Position numbers and translations under genes: made by a program. Below, one piece after another: positions 37,289-47,313 of a stretch of DNA of 64,000 bases (position 1 is its first letter; each line of letters begins with the position of its first letter). The DNA is from Rahnella rivi (lineage in GTDB: Bacteria; Pseudomonadota; Gammaproteobacteria; Enterobacterales; Enterobacteriaceae). The DNA lies in contig NZ_JAFMOX010000059.1 in the NCBI RefSeq assembly GCF_019049655.1, positions 1 to 64,000 on the forward strand. Reading direction: 5' to 3'. The notes under the pieces are model-generated. The model saw only the letters and a program-made list of their open reading frames with translations. It did not search any database and had not been told where the DNA came from.

Positions 37289-38722
37289 ATGACAGCGGAA
37301 AATATCGTTGAACAGGCGTTAGCCTGGTTTGATCAGGGTGAATACCAGCGCATTCTGGCGCGCAGAGTGGCGATAGCCACGGAAAGCCAGAGTAATCAGC
37401 GGGATGATGAACTGGCCCGTTACCTCGATGAAGAGATTAAACCGGCGTTATCTGCGATGGGCTTCACGCTGCTCAGCGTTGATAATCCTCACGCCGCCAA
37501 CCGGCCTTTTCTTATCGCAACCCGTATTGAAGACAGCGCGCTGCCCACCGTCCTCAGCTACGGTCATGGCGATGTGGTGTTCGGGGACGATGAAAACTGG
37601 CGCAGCGATCTTTCGCCCTGGGCACTGAAAGAAGAAGGCGACCGCTGGTACGGGCGCGGCACAGCCGACAACAAAGGCCAGCACAGCATTAATATCGCGG
37701 CGCTGGAGCAAATCTTCAAAGCACGCGGCGGCCGTCTGGGCTTTAACTGCAAGCTGCTGTTCGAAATGGGCGAAGAAATCAGTTCGCCGGGTCTGGCAGA
37801 ACTTTGCCGCAACTATAAAGAACCACTGAGCGCAGATATCTTCCTCGCCTCAGACGGGCCGCGTCTCAACGCCGTCCGTCCGACCCTGTTCCTCGGCTCA
37901 CGCGGCGCCGTCAATTTCCGTCTGACCATCAATGCGCGCGACAACGCCTATCACTCCGGCAACTGGGGCGGCCTGCTGACCAATCCGGGAACGCAGCTGG
38001 CCAACGCGCTGGCGTGTCTGGTGAACCAGCACGGTCAGTTACAGGTCGCGGCGCTGAAACCGCCTGCGGTCAGCGAAGCCATTCGCGACATCCTCAGCGA
38101 CGTTGAGGCCGGTGGCGGCGAAAACGATCCGCAGATCGACCCTGACTGGGGCGAAGAAGGGCTGACGCCTACCGAACGCCTCTACGCATGGAATCAGCTG
38201 GAAGTGTTGTCATTCCTGACCGGCAATCCACAGCGCCCGATGAATGCCATTCCCGGCCATGCCACCGCGGTGTGTCAGCTGCGTTTTGTGGTCGGTACCG
38301 ACTGGCAGCATCTGGCAGAACACGTTCGTGCGCATCTGGACGCCAGGGGCTTTTCACAGGTAGAGGTGGAATTCATGCGCGGCTCCCCGGCAACGCGCTT
38401 TGATCCGACTGACCCGCTGGTGGACTGGGCGCTGGACATCATGCAGCAGACAACCGGCAAAAAACCGGCGCTGTTACCGAATCTGGGCGGCTCGCTGCCC
38501 AACGATGTGTTCGCCGATATCCTCGGCCTGCCGACCTTGTGGGTACCGCACTCCTATCCGGCCTGCGGGCAGCACGGCGTCAACGAACACATGCTGATTT
38601 CGGTTGCCCGTGAAGGGCTGGCGATCATGACCCACCTGTTATGGGATCTGGGCGAAAGGGGCACAGCCCTGCTCAGTCAACATCACGCACATCACAACGC
38701 GCAAGCCGGAGTTGTTCAATGA
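37289..38722 (+). CDS. M20 family metallopeptidase
   Basis: The 477-residue enzyme is a di-zinc M20 amidohydrolase/peptidase. Metal and catalytic motifs are VLSYGHGDVVFGDD, WYGRGTADNKGQHS, LLFEMGEEISSPG and the late histidine in SYPACGQHGVNEHML. A lid/dimerisation insertion sits in the middle. Substrate unknown: small peptide or N-acyl amino acid, possibly brought in by the transporter whose start codon overlaps its stop (ATGA). Confidence 0.92.
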   Translation: MTAENIVEQALAWFDQGEYQRILARRVAIATESQSNQRDDELARYLDEEIKPALSAMGFTLLSVDNPHAANRPFLIATRIEDSALPTVLSYGHGDVVFGDDENWRSDLSPWALKEEGDRWYGRGTADNKGQHSINIAALEQIFKARGGRLGFNCKLLFEMGEEISSPGLAELCRNYKEPLSADIFLASDGPRLNAVRPTLFLGSRGAVNFRLTINARDNAYHSGNWGGLLTNPGTQLANALACLVNQHGQLQVAALKPPAVSEAIRDILSDVEAGGGENDPQIDPDWGEEGLTPTERLYAWNQLEVLSFLTGNPQRPMNAIPGHATAVCQLRFVVGTDWQHLAEHVRAHLDARGFSQVEVEFMRGSPATRFDPTDPLVDWALDIMQQTTGKKPALLPNLGGSLPNDVFADILGLPTLWVPHSYPACGQHGVNEHMLISVAREGLAIMTHLLWDLGERGTALLSQHHAHHNAQAGVVQ

Positions 38723-40002
38723 GCCAGATAACTGCATCTTCAACCCCGCTTAAGGGAACGGCAGAAAAACCGAACCTGATGAAAACGTTGTTTGCCACCT
38801 GTATCGGCAATGCGCTGGAGTGGTTCGATATCGCGATTTACGGCTTCTTCGCCAGCTATATCGCCCACGCCTATTTTCCGACCTCAGATCCGACCGTCTC
38901 GCTGCTGCTGACCTTTGGCAGCTTCGGCGTTTCCTTCCTGATCCGCCCGCTGGGTGCGATTGTGCTGGGGGCTTACGCTGATAAACACGGGCGAAAAGCA
39001 TCGTTACTGATGTCCATCAGCCTGATGATGATCGGCGGTCTGATCATTGTGGTCACACCGTCTTACGGCACCATCGGCATGGCGGCACCGCTGCTGATCC
39101 TGGCCGCACGCCTGATTCAGGGCTTCTCTGCAGGCGGTGAGTTCGGCAGCTCCACGGCATTTCTGGTGGAACACTTCCCCGAGCGTAAAGCCTTCATCGC
39201 CAGCTGGCAGTTTGCCACCCAGGGCGCGAGTACCTTACTGGCGTCGGCGTTTGGCCTGGGATTGTCTGCCATCCTGACCGAAACTCAGTTGCAGGACTGG
39301 GGATGGCGTATTCCGTTTATCTTCGGCCTGCTGATTGGACCGGTCGGGTTGTACATCCGCCGTCACATCAAAGAGTCGGAAAGCTTCCGCACTGCCGAGA
39401 AATCCGCGTCTCCGCTGAAAGAGATCGTCCGGGCGCAGAAAGGCCTGTTTTTCATCGCCATCGGGCTGATGGTCGTGTCAACGGCCATTAACTACATGCT
39501 GAACTATGTGCCGACGTATGCCACGAAAACGCTGCATCTGCCCGCGTCGGCCGGGTTTACCGCGACGCTGTCTGCCGGGATAATTCTGACGGTGGTGACA
39601 CCGCTGATGGGATTATGGGCTGAAAAAGTGGGGCGTCTGCCGCTGATGTGGGGCTCACTGGTGCTGTTGCTGATCACCATCTACCCGGCATTCTGGCTGA
39701 TGCTGGAATACACTTCCGCGCTGTCACTGCTGTTGCTTATCAGCTGGCTGGCGCTGCTGAAATCAGTGTATTTCTCCGCCGTCCCGTCGATGATGGCGGA
39801 TCTGTTCCCGATCACCACCCGCGCAAGCGGTATGGCTATCAGCTACAACGTTGCCGTGACCGTGTTTGGTGGCTTCGCACCGTTCATCTGTACGCTGCTG
39901 ATTTCCGCCACCGGCAGCAGCCTGGCACCGGGTTATTACCTGATGGTCGTCGCACTGCTCAGCGTCATTTCCCTGTTTAAAGCGCAGAAGTTACAACGCT
40001 AA
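38719..40002 (+). CDS. MFS transporter, metabolite:H+ symporter type
   Basis: The 427-residue protein has 12 predicted membrane helices and the MHS subfamily signature GNALEWFDIAIYGFFASYIA near the first helix, as in ProP, ShiA and citrate carriers. The loop GAYADKHGRKASLL is the MFS motif A. The start at 38719 overlaps the peptidase stop; a longer ORF begins inside the peptidase gene. It likely imports the compound that the M20 enzyme processes. Confidence 0.92.
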   Translation: MSQITASSTPLKGTAEKPNLMKTLFATCIGNALEWFDIAIYGFFASYIAHAYFPTSDPTVSLLLTFGSFGVSFLIRPLGAIVLGAYADKHGRKASLLMSISLMMIGGLIIVVTPSYGTIGMAAPLLILAARLIQGFSAGGEFGSSTAFLVEHFPERKAFIASWQFATQGASTLLASAFGLGLSAILTETQLQDWGWRIPFIFGLLIGPVGLYIRRHIKESESFRTAEKSASPLKEIVRAQKGLFFIAIGLMVVSTAINYMLNYVPTYATKTLHLPASAGFTATLSAGIILTVVTPLMGLWAEKVGRLPLMWGSLVLLLITIYPAFWLMLEYTSALSLLLLISWLALLKSVYFSAVPSMMADLFPITTRASGMAISYNVAVTVFGGFAPFICTLLISATGSSLAPGYYLMVVALLSVISLFKAQKLQR

Positions 40003-40150
40003 TCTGCCCTTCCCGCACTCAGCGGCGGCTACACCCTGTCGCTGAGTGTTACTTTTTTCCCTTCGCATAATTCTTCGCCGTGGCCTATAGTTTTAGCCAG
40101 TCATCATCAAAAAAAGTCCGTATTTTCATATTGAAAACAAGGGGTTCTGA

Positions 40151-40771
40151 ATGATTACCGTATGGGGACGTGAAAACTCGACCAACGTCAAAAAAGTGCT
40201 GTGGATGCTGGATGAACTGGAGCTGGCGTATAACATCGTCAACGCAGGCGGCGCCTTTGGCAAGAATACTGACCCGGCTTATCTCGCTTTAAACCCGAAT
40301 GGTCTGGTGCCCTGCTTTCAGGAAGATGATTTTGTCTTGTGGGAATCGAATGCCATTCTTCGCTACCTTGCCGAATGTTCCGGCAAACCGGAATTCTGGC
40401 CTGCCGATGCGCGGCATCGCGCCAGTATCGACAAATGGCTGGACTGGGCGAGCAGCTCGCTGATCGCCCCTTATCGTCAGGTCTATCAGACACTGGTGCG
40501 CATTCCGGAACCGGAGCGCGATATGGCGCTGGTTGCCTCGGGCATGAAGGTGTTTGAGAAATACTGGGCAATTGCCGATGCCGTACTGGCAAAGCAAAAA
40601 TGGCTCTCCGGCGAAACGTTCGGGATCGGAGATATTCCGCTGGGGATTTATGCCTATTCCTGGTACTCGCTGAACATTGAGCGTCAGTCGCATCCGAACG
40701 TTGAGCGCTGGTATCAGCAACTGACGCAGCGCCCGGCCTTTATCAAACGCGTGATGATCCCGCTGAGTTAA
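40151..40771 (+). CDS. gstB: Glutathione S-transferase GstB
   Basis: The 206-residue protein (E. coli GstB 208) has a thioredoxin-like N-terminal domain (WGRENSTNVKKVLWMLDELE), the glutathione-binding LWESNAILRYLAE, and an all-helical C-terminal half ending RWYQQLTQRPAFIKRVMIPL. Unlike many GSTs it has Ser/Asn rather than Cys at the N-terminal catalytic position. Location between dacC and yliI matches E. coli. Confidence 0.93.
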   Translation: MITVWGRENSTNVKKVLWMLDELELAYNIVNAGGAFGKNTDPAYLALNPNGLVPCFQEDDFVLWESNAILRYLAECSGKPEFWPADARHRASIDKWLDWASSSLIAPYRQVYQTLVRIPEPERDMALVASGMKVFEKYWAIADAVLAKQKWLSGETFGIGDIPLGIYAYSWYSLNIERQSHPNVERWYQQLTQRPAFIKRVMIPLS

Positions 40772-40791
40772 GGCCGTTTCTTCGGGTTACC

Positions 40792-40816
40792 GGCGGGTCA
40801 TCCGACCCGCCTTTTT
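40792..40816. terminator. Terminator between gstB and yliI
   Basis: GGCGGGTC and GACCCGCC with a four-base loop are followed by five T on the plus strand; serves gstB. Confidence 0.9.
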
Positions 40817-40820
40817 CATG

Positions 40821-41972
40821 TTAAGCACCCGGCGCAATCTTCAGTAATTTGCCGTCACTCTCATCCGTCAGTACATACACAAAGCCGTCCGGCCCGGTCT
40901 GCACTTCCCGGATGCGTTCCTTGCGGTCTGTCAGCAACCGCTCTTCACCGGTGACTTTATCGCCGTCTACGGTCAGACGGATCAGTGATTCCCCCGCCAG
41001 CGCGCCGATAAACAGCGAATGTTTCCACTGCGGGAAACGCTCTGCGTTATAAAACGCCATCCCGCTCAGCGCAGGAGAGACTTCCCAGTAATAAATCGGA
41101 TCAACAGCACCGTCGATTCGGGTGCCTTTCGCTTCCGGAATAGGCTGCCCGGAATAATTGATGCCAAACGTCGCCAGCGGCCAGCCATAGTTTTTACCGG
41201 GCTGCGGCAGATTCACTTCGTCCCCGCCGCGCGGGCCGTGCTCCGATTCCCATAAGGCGCCGGTCCACGGATTGACGGCCAGACTCTGCGGATTACGGTT
41301 GCCATAAGTCCAGATCTCCGGCCTGGCATTCTTGTCGTTAACAAACGGGTTGTCCTGCGGCACGCCCCCTTCCGGGGTCAGACGCAAAATCTTGCCCTGC
41401 AACTGGCTGAGATGCTGGGCGTTAATTCGCTGATTGTTGTCGCCGGTGGACATGAAGATATTGCCCTTCGCATCGAAGGCAATCCTTCCGCCGAGATTGA
41501 TGCCGCTGCTGAGCGCAGGCTGCTGGACGAAGATCACTTTAAAGTCGTCGAGACTTTTGTTGTCAGACGACAAGGTGCCATATCCCAGCGCCGCATGGGG
41601 TTCGCCCTTCTCGCCGGGCTGAGTGAAGGTCAGATAGACACGCCGGTTTTTGGCAAAGTCAGGAGATAAGCGCACGTCCCATAACCCGGCTTGCCCGCTG
41701 ACCCACACGCGCGGCACCCCCTTGAGCGGGGCCGACATTGCGCCGTCAGGCTGCCACAGGCGCATCTGCCCGCTGCGCTCGGTGATCAGCGCGCCCTGAT
41801 TATCGGGCAGAAAAGCCAGCGACCACGGGTGATCCAGTCCGCTGGCAAGTTCAGTGACCTCTGCTCGCGCAGACGCCGGTGAGATGGGGGCTTTCGGTGC
41901 CGCGTTAACGTGGGTGGCCAGCAGGGCCAGTGCGAAAACGGGCAGTAAGGTGTCGCGGAAAGGATAAGTCAT
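40821..41972 (-). CDS. yliI: PQQ-dependent aldose sugar dehydrogenase YliI
   Basis: The 383-residue periplasmic protein (signal peptide cut near VNA-APKAP) is a soluble GdhB-type beta-propeller. Features include HPWSLAFLPDNQGALITERS, GGRIAFDAKGNIFMSTGDNN and WESEHGPRGGDEVNLPQPGK with residues that bind PQQ and calcium. It oxidises aldoses to lactones with PQQ as external cofactor. Neighbouring gstB is conserved with E. coli. Confidence 0.94.
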   Translation of the reverse strand: MTYPFRDTLLPVFALALLATHVNAAPKAPISPASARAEVTELASGLDHPWSLAFLPDNQGALITERSGQMRLWQPDGAMSAPLKGVPRVWVSGQAGLWDVRLSPDFAKNRRVYLTFTQPGEKGEPHAALGYGTLSSDNKSLDDFKVIFVQQPALSSGINLGGRIAFDAKGNIFMSTGDNNQRINAQHLSQLQGKILRLTPEGGVPQDNPFVNDKNARPEIWTYGNRNPQSLAVNPWTGALWESEHGPRGGDEVNLPQPGKNYGWPLATFGINYSGQPIPEAKGTRIDGAVDPIYYWEVSPALSGMAFYNAERFPQWKHSLFIGALAGESLIRLTVDGDKVTGEERLLTDRKERIREVQTGPDGFVYVLTDESDGKLLKIAPGA

Positions 41973-42273
41973 CAGGCTTCCTCCGGGGGCATCTTTCAGG
42001 TGTGTGCTTTTAGTCTAGGCCATGTCTCTGATTTTGCTCAAAGACTGCCCTCCTCCTATAACTAACAGGAATAACGCCGCGATGAAATATAATAACAACA
42101 AAGCATTCCCTCCTTCTTAACATATCGGTAGACTGCTCCGACAGAATAGACGTCTGGACAGACAGACTTCTGTACATCCTCATTCCGGAACGCCCATTTG
42201 GCGCGCCGAAACTATCCCAGGGTCATGCTGACATCGCTGCGATCATCTGCCGCACCGACGGAGTTGTTAAATA
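41973..42273. other. Divergent intergenic region yliI / sugar-binding protein
   Basis: About 300 bases. A cluster of CAGAC/GTCTG words at about 42150-42172 looks operator-like but no regulator can be named. No gene seen. Confidence 0.35.
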
Positions 42274-43347
42274 ATGAAAAAAATATCCGCCTCTTTACTG
42301 GCACTGAGCCTGTTCTCCGCCCTCCCGGCATTCGCCGCGGATGCCACGCCAGCCCCTGTTCCGGCGGCGATTGCACAACATAATGGCCCGGTGCGTATCG
42401 CCATTGTGCGTAACCTCGGTTCTGACGATAACACCACTCAGTTTCTGGCCGGTGCCATCAAACAAGGCCGCGCGCTCGGCTTCAAGGTCGATACTTTTCT
42501 GAGTAACGGCGACGACGCCAAATTCCAGGATTTCGTCAATCAGGCCATCAGCCAGAAATATGACGGCATCATTCTCTCGCAGGGGCGCGGCCCGTATTCC
42601 GAGGCGCTGGTCAAGCGTATCGCGGCGGCGGGTATTGCCGTTTCGGCATTTGATACCGAAGTACCGGAAAATATTCCCGGCGTCACGGTAACCCGTCAGG
42701 ACGACGCATCCCTGGCGAAAGCCTCCGTCGGCCAGTTGGTGAAAGATTTCAACGGCAAAGCCAACATCGTCAAACTGTGGGTGGCCGGTTTCCCGCCGAT
42801 GGAACGCCGTCAGAAAACCTATGAAGCGATTCTGAAAGAAAATCCGGGGATTCATCAGCTGGAATCTATCGGCGCCGTGTCCTCAGACGTACAAGGCGAC
42901 ACCGCCAACAAAGTCGGGGCTATTTTAGCGAAATACCCGAAAGGCCAGATTGATGCCATCTGGGGTGCGTGGGATGCATTCAGCCAGGGTGCCTATAAAG
43001 CGCTGAAAGAAAATGGCCGTACTGAAATCAAACTCTACAGTATTGATGTCTCGAATCAGGACCTGCAACTGATGCGCGAAAAAGGCAGCCCGTGGCAGAT
43101 GACCGCTGCGGTGGATACGCAGCTGATTGGCGCGGTGAACCTGCGCATCGTGGCGCTGAAAATTGCCGGTGAGAAAACGCCAGCCACCTATGAATTCCCG
43201 GCGCAGACCATTCCGCAGTCTCTGCTGCTGAGCCAGCCTGACGGCATCAACGTGACCGGATTGAGCAAAATTATTCCAGGCTGGGGAAAATCAGAAGATT
43301 TTACCGCGCCGTGGTTTGCCACGCTGGAAGCAAAGTACAAAAAATAA
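42274..43347 (+). CDS. Orphan periplasmic sugar-binding protein
   Basis: The 357-residue protein has a signal peptide (LALSLFSALPAFAAD) and the periplasmic binding protein 1 fold of ribose/xylose-type receptors (VRIAIVRNLGSDDNTTQFLA; DAIWGAWDAFSQGAYKAL). It resembles the YphF/RbsB group. No permease or ATPase is adjacent, and it carries its own terminator, so it is an orphan receptor. Proximity to xylose and xyloside genes suggests a pentose or xyloside ligand, by position only. Confidence 0.85.
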   Translation: MKKISASLLALSLFSALPAFAADATPAPVPAAIAQHNGPVRIAIVRNLGSDDNTTQFLAGAIKQGRALGFKVDTFLSNGDDAKFQDFVNQAISQKYDGIILSQGRGPYSEALVKRIAAAGIAVSAFDTEVPENIPGVTVTRQDDASLAKASVGQLVKDFNGKANIVKLWVAGFPPMERRQKTYEAILKENPGIHQLESIGAVSSDVQGDTANKVGAILAKYPKGQIDAIWGAWDAFSQGAYKALKENGRTEIKLYSIDVSNQDLQLMREKGSPWQMTAAVDTQLIGAVNLRIVALKIAGEKTPATYEFPAQTIPQSLLLSQPDGINVTGLSKIIPGWGKSEDFTAPWFATLEAKYKK

Positions 43348-43356
43348 CCCTCTGAA

Positions 43357-43380
43357 ACCTCCCGAAACGGGAGGTTTTTT
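43357..43380 (+). terminator. Terminator of the orphan binding-protein gene
   Basis: CCTCCCG and CGGGAGG with an AAA loop, followed by six T. Confidence 0.92.
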
Positions 43381-43527
43381 CACCCGTTCTCCGCTCAACT
43401 TTCCGCCTTTTGCCCCCTGCGATCACAGAAATAAAGAAACATAATTTCAGAAGCAAAAATCTCAATAGCCCTAGCCCCCGCCAACCGTTAAAACCTTACT
43501 CTCCCTTTTCATATGGACGTTGAAGCA

Positions 43528-44895
43528 ATGAGTACAGAAATCCTTTCAGTCAAGGAAAAGATTGGTTATGGATTAGGCGATGCTGCCAGTCATATCATTT
43601 TTGATAATGTCATGTTGTACATGATGTTTTTCTACACCGATATTTTCGGGATCCCGGCCGGTTATGTCGGCACCATGTTCCTGCTGGCACGCGCACTGGA
43701 TGCGATCTCTGACCCCTGCATGGGATTACTGGCCGACCGTACCCGCACACGCTGGGGTAAATTCCGCCCATACGTGCTGTTTGGCGCAATCCCGTTTGGC
43801 ATCGTCTGCGTGTTTACGTACACCACGCCAGAACTGAGCATGACTGGCAAAATGATTTACGCGGCCATCACTTACACTCTGCTGACCCTGATGTACACCG
43901 TGGTCAATATCCCGTATTGCGCACTGGGCGGGGTGATCACCAACAATCCTGAACAACGCATCTCGCTGCAATCCTACCGCTTTGTACTGGCTACCGCAGG
44001 CGGCATGCTGAGTACCGTACTGATGATGCCGCTGGTGAATTACATCGGCGGGGAAAATCAGGCCGTGGGTTATCAGGGCGGCATCGCCGTGCTGGCGATT
44101 GTGGCGGCAGTGATGCTGGCAATCTGCTTTGCCACCACGAAAGAACGTATCGATCCGGGTAAACCTACCGGCACCATGCGCGAAGATTTGCGTGATATCT
44201 GGCACAACGACCAGTGGCGTATTGTCGGCCTGCTGACCATTTTGAACATCATGGCGGTTGCCGTGCGCGGCGGGGCAATGATGTATTACGTGACTTACAT
44301 TCTGGGCAATCCGGTGCTGTTCGCCTGGTTCCTTGGCGTTTACTCCGTCGGCAACCTGTTCGGCAGCGCGCTGGCAAAACCGCTTACCGACTGGAAATGC
44401 AAAGTCAGCGTCTTCTGGTGGACCAATGCCATTCTGGCCGTTCTCAGCCTGTGCATGTTCTTCCTGCCGGTTAACGGCAGCGTCCTGATGTTTATCTTCA
44501 TCTTTGTTATCGGCGTTTTGCATCAACTCGTGACGCCAATTCAATGGGTAATGATGTCCGACACCGTCGATTACGGTGAATGGAACGATGGCAAACGCCT
44601 GACCGGCATCAGCTTCGCAGGCACCCTGTTCGTCCTGAAATTGGGCCTGGCACTGGCCGGCGCCATGATCGGCTGGATGCTGGCAGGCTCGGGTTATCAG
44701 TCCGGCGCTGCCATCCAAAACAGCGCCACCATGACCAGCATTGTCGCGCTGTTCACGCTGGTTCCGGCAATCTGCTACCTGCTGAGCGCCATCATCTGTA
44801 AACGCTATTACATTCTGCGCACCCCGCTGTTGCGTCGCATCATCGACGAAGTCGCGCAGGGCATCCGCCGCAATCAGCAAGAATTTATGAAATGA
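43528..44895 (+). CDS. yicJ: Glycoside-pentoside-hexuronide:cation symporter YicJ
   Basis: The 455-residue protein (E. coli 460) is a 12-helix GPH-family transporter, with IGYGLGDAASHIIFDNVMLY and LLADRTRTRWGKFRPYVLFG. It is expected to import alpha-xylosides such as isoprimeverose for YicI. I choose the ATG giving MSTEILSVKEK because it aligns with E. coli; an ATG 15 bases earlier is possible. yicI follows after 31 bases. Confidence 0.95.
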   Translation: MSTEILSVKEKIGYGLGDAASHIIFDNVMLYMMFFYTDIFGIPAGYVGTMFLLARALDAISDPCMGLLADRTRTRWGKFRPYVLFGAIPFGIVCVFTYTTPELSMTGKMIYAAITYTLLTLMYTVVNIPYCALGGVITNNPEQRISLQSYRFVLATAGGMLSTVLMMPLVNYIGGENQAVGYQGGIAVLAIVAAVMLAICFATTKERIDPGKPTGTMREDLRDIWHNDQWRIVGLLTILNIMAVAVRGGAMMYYVTYILGNPVLFAWFLGVYSVGNLFGSALAKPLTDWKCKVSVFWWTNAILAVLSLCMFFLPVNGSVLMFIFIFVIGVLHQLVTPIQWVMMSDTVDYGEWNDGKRLTGISFAGTLFVLKLGLALAGAMIGWMLAGSGYQSGAAIQNSATMTSIVALFTLVPAICYLLSAIICKRYYILRTPLLRRIIDEVAQGIRRNQQEFMK

Positions 44896-44926
44896 ATTGG
44901 AAGCAGTGTAAAAGGAGGGTTTTACC

Positions 44927-47251
44927 TTGAAAATTAGTGACGGTAACTGGTTAATCCAGGACGGACTCACACTCACGCACCCGTTACAGGTGTTTGAAGT
45001 GCAGAGAACGGGTAACGAGATGGTGATTTACGCCGCGCCGAAAGACGCGTCTGAACGCGCCAGCCAGCTTGATTCGCCAATGTTTACGCTGCGATTTTTC
45101 TCGCCGCAGACCGGCGTGATTGGCGTGCGCATCACTCACTTTGACGGCGAAGCAGACAAAGGCCCGCACTATCCGCTGATTCAGTCGGATACGCCGGAAT
45201 TGCGCTTTGAAGACAACGACGAGTTTGCCGCGTTACACAGCGGTTCGCTGTCGGTGCGTGTGACCAAAGGCAACAACTGGACGCTGGATTTCCTGCGCAA
45301 TGGCCGTCGTATTACCGGCAGCGTGGCAAAATCTAATGGTTACGTTCAGGACGGCAACAGCCAGAAAACCTACATGATGGAGCGGCTGGATCTCGGCGTT
45401 GGCGAAACCGTGTACGGGTTGGGCGAGCGCTTCACCGCGCTGGTCAAAAATGGTCAAACCGTTGAAACCTGGAACCGCGATGGCGGCACCAGCACTGAGC
45501 AATCCTACAAAAACATTCCGTTTTATCTGACCAACCGTGGCTACGGCGTGTTAGTGAATCATCCGGAATGTGTATCTTTTGAAGTCGGTTCAGAAAAAGT
45601 CTCTAAAGTTCAGTTCAGCGTGGAAGGCGAATACCTGGAGTATTTCGTCATCGACGGCCCGACGCCGAAAAACGTTCTCGACCGCTATACCCGTCTGACC
45701 GGCCGCCCTGCGCTGCCGCCTGCCTGGTCGTTCGGTCTGTGGCTGACCACCTCGTTTACCACCAACTATGATGAAGCCACGGTTAACAGCTTCATCGACG
45801 GCATGGCAGAGCGTGAACTGCCGCTGCATGTCTTCCACTTCGACTGCTTCTGGATGAAAGCCTTCCAGTGGTGTGATTTCGAATGGGATCCTCAAACCTT
45901 CCCTGACCCGCAGGGCATGTTGCAACGCCTTAAGGCGCGCGGGCTGAAAATCTGCGTGTGGATTAACCCGTACATCGGCCAGAAATCCCCGCTGTTCCAT
46001 GAAAGCAAAGAGAAAGGTTATCTGCTCAAACGTCCTGATGGCCGCGTCTGGCAGTGGGACAAATGGCAAGCCGGCATGGGCATTGTCGATTTCACCAATC
46101 CGCAGGCCTGTGAATGGTACGCCGGGCACCTGAAACGCCTGGTGGATATGGGCGTCGATTGCTTCAAAACCGATTTCGGCGAACGTATCCCGACCGACGT
46201 CGTCTGGCATGACGGCTGCGATCCGCAGAAAATGCACAACCACTATGCGTTTGTGTACAACAAACTGGTGTACGAAACGCTGCAGGAAAAACTCGGCGAA
46301 TCCGAGGCCGTGTTGTTTGCACGCTCCGCTTCTGTCGGCGCGCAGCAATTCCCGGTGCACTGGGGCGGCGACTGCTACGCCACCTACGAATCAATGGCGG
46401 AAAGCCTGCGCGGAGGTCTGTCGATCGGCCTGTCCGGTTTTGGTTTCTGGAGTCATGACATAGGCGGTTTCGAAAACACTGCGCCGGCGCATATCTACAA
46501 ACGCTGGTGCGCGTTCGGATTACTGTCGAGCCACAGCCGCCTGCACGGCAGCAAATCCTATCGGGTACCCTGGGTCTACGATGATGAAGCCTGCGATGTG
46601 GTACGTCAGTTCACGCAGCTCAAATGCCGCCTGATGCCGTATCTCTACCCTGCGTCAGCGCAGGCCGCCAGCCACGGTACGCCGGTTATGCGCGCCATGA
46701 TGCTGGAGTTCCCGGACGATCCGGCGTGTGACTATCTGGACAGGCAATACATGCTGGGCGATAACGTTCTGGTTGCGCCGGTCTTCAGCGAAGAAGGCGA
46801 TGTGGATTTCTATCTTCCGCAAGGCCGCTGGACGCACCTGCTGAACAACGACGTCGCGGAAGGTTCGCGCTGGCATCGTCAGCAGCATGGTTTCGACAGT
46901 CTGCCGCTGTATGTGCGTCCCAACACGCTGCTCGCTCTGGGGAGCAATGATCAGAAACCGGATTACGATTACAGCGAGAAGCCGCAATTCCATCTGTTCG
47001 AGCTGGAAGACGGTGTGATTGCTGAAAGTCAGATTACGGATCTGCAAGGGAATGTGGTCTTTACCCTGAAAGTTCAGCGCACGGGCAACACGCTGACGCT
47101 GAACAGCGAAGGTAAGGCCACTGGCTGGACGCTGTGCCTGCGCAATATTCATCAGGTAGAGCATTGCGATCTCGCCAGCGCCTCTGACACCGCGCAAGGG
47201 ATGATGATCACCCCTGAACACGGTAACCGCCAGTTCGTGATTACCCTATAA
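44927..47251 (+). CDS. yicI: Alpha-xylosidase YicI
   Basis: The 774-residue glycoside hydrolase family 31 enzyme (E. coli 772) releases xylose from alpha-xylosides. The nucleophile lies in [13 protein letters not shown] and the acid/base region in [20 protein letters not shown]. The start is TTG, supported by a strong AAGGAGG and by the N-terminus [10 protein letters not shown] matching E. coli. It is cytoplasmic and paired with the YicJ symporter. Confidence 0.97.
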   Translation: MKISDGNWLIQDGLTLTHPLQVFEVQRTGNEMVIYAAPKDASERASQLDSPMFTLRFFSPQTGVIGVRITHFDGEADKGPHYPLIQSDTPELRFEDNDEFAALHSGSLSVRVTKGNNWTLDFLRNGRRITGSVAKSNGYVQDGNSQKTYMMERLDLGVGETVYGLGERFTALVKNGQTVETWNRDGGTSTEQSYKNIPFYLTNRGYGVLVNHPECVSFEVGSEKVSKVQFSVEGEYLEYFVIDGPTPKNVLDRYTRLTGRPALPPAWSFGLWLTTSFTTNYDEATVNSFIDGMAERELPLHVFHFDCFWMKAFQWCDFEWDPQTFPDPQGMLQRLKARGLKICVWINPYIGQKSPLFHESKEKGYLLKRPDGRVWQWDKWQAGMGIVDFTNPQACEWYAGHLKRLVDMGVDCFKTDFGERIPTDVVWHDGCDPQKMHNHYAFVYNKLVYETLQEKLGESEAVLFARSASVGAQQFPVHWGGDCYATYESMAESLRGGLSIGLSGFGFWSHDIGGFENTAPAHIYKRWCAFGLLSSHSRLHGSKSYRVPWVYDDEACDVVRQFTQLKCRLMPYLYPASAQAASHGTPVMRAMMLEFPDDPACDYLDRQYMLGDNVLVAPVFSEEGDVDFYLPQGRWTHLLNNDVAEGSRWHRQQHGFDSLPLYVRPNTLLALGSNDQKPDYDYSEKPQFHLFELEDGVIAESQITDLQGNVVFTLKVQRTGNTLTLNSEGKATGWTLCLRNIHQVEHCDLASASDTAQGMMITPEHGNRQFVITL

Positions 47252-47263
47252 AACACTTCTACC

Positions 47264-47294
47264 CTGCCCCGGCGCTGATTAAGCACCGGGGCAG
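47264..47294. terminator. Hairpin between convergent yicI and xylR
   Basis: CTGCCCCGG and CCGGGGCAG pair perfectly; the following T content is low (TTTATG), so it is a moderate terminator. Confidence 0.6.
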
Positions 47295-47313
47295 TTTATG
47301 CAAACCTTCTGTT

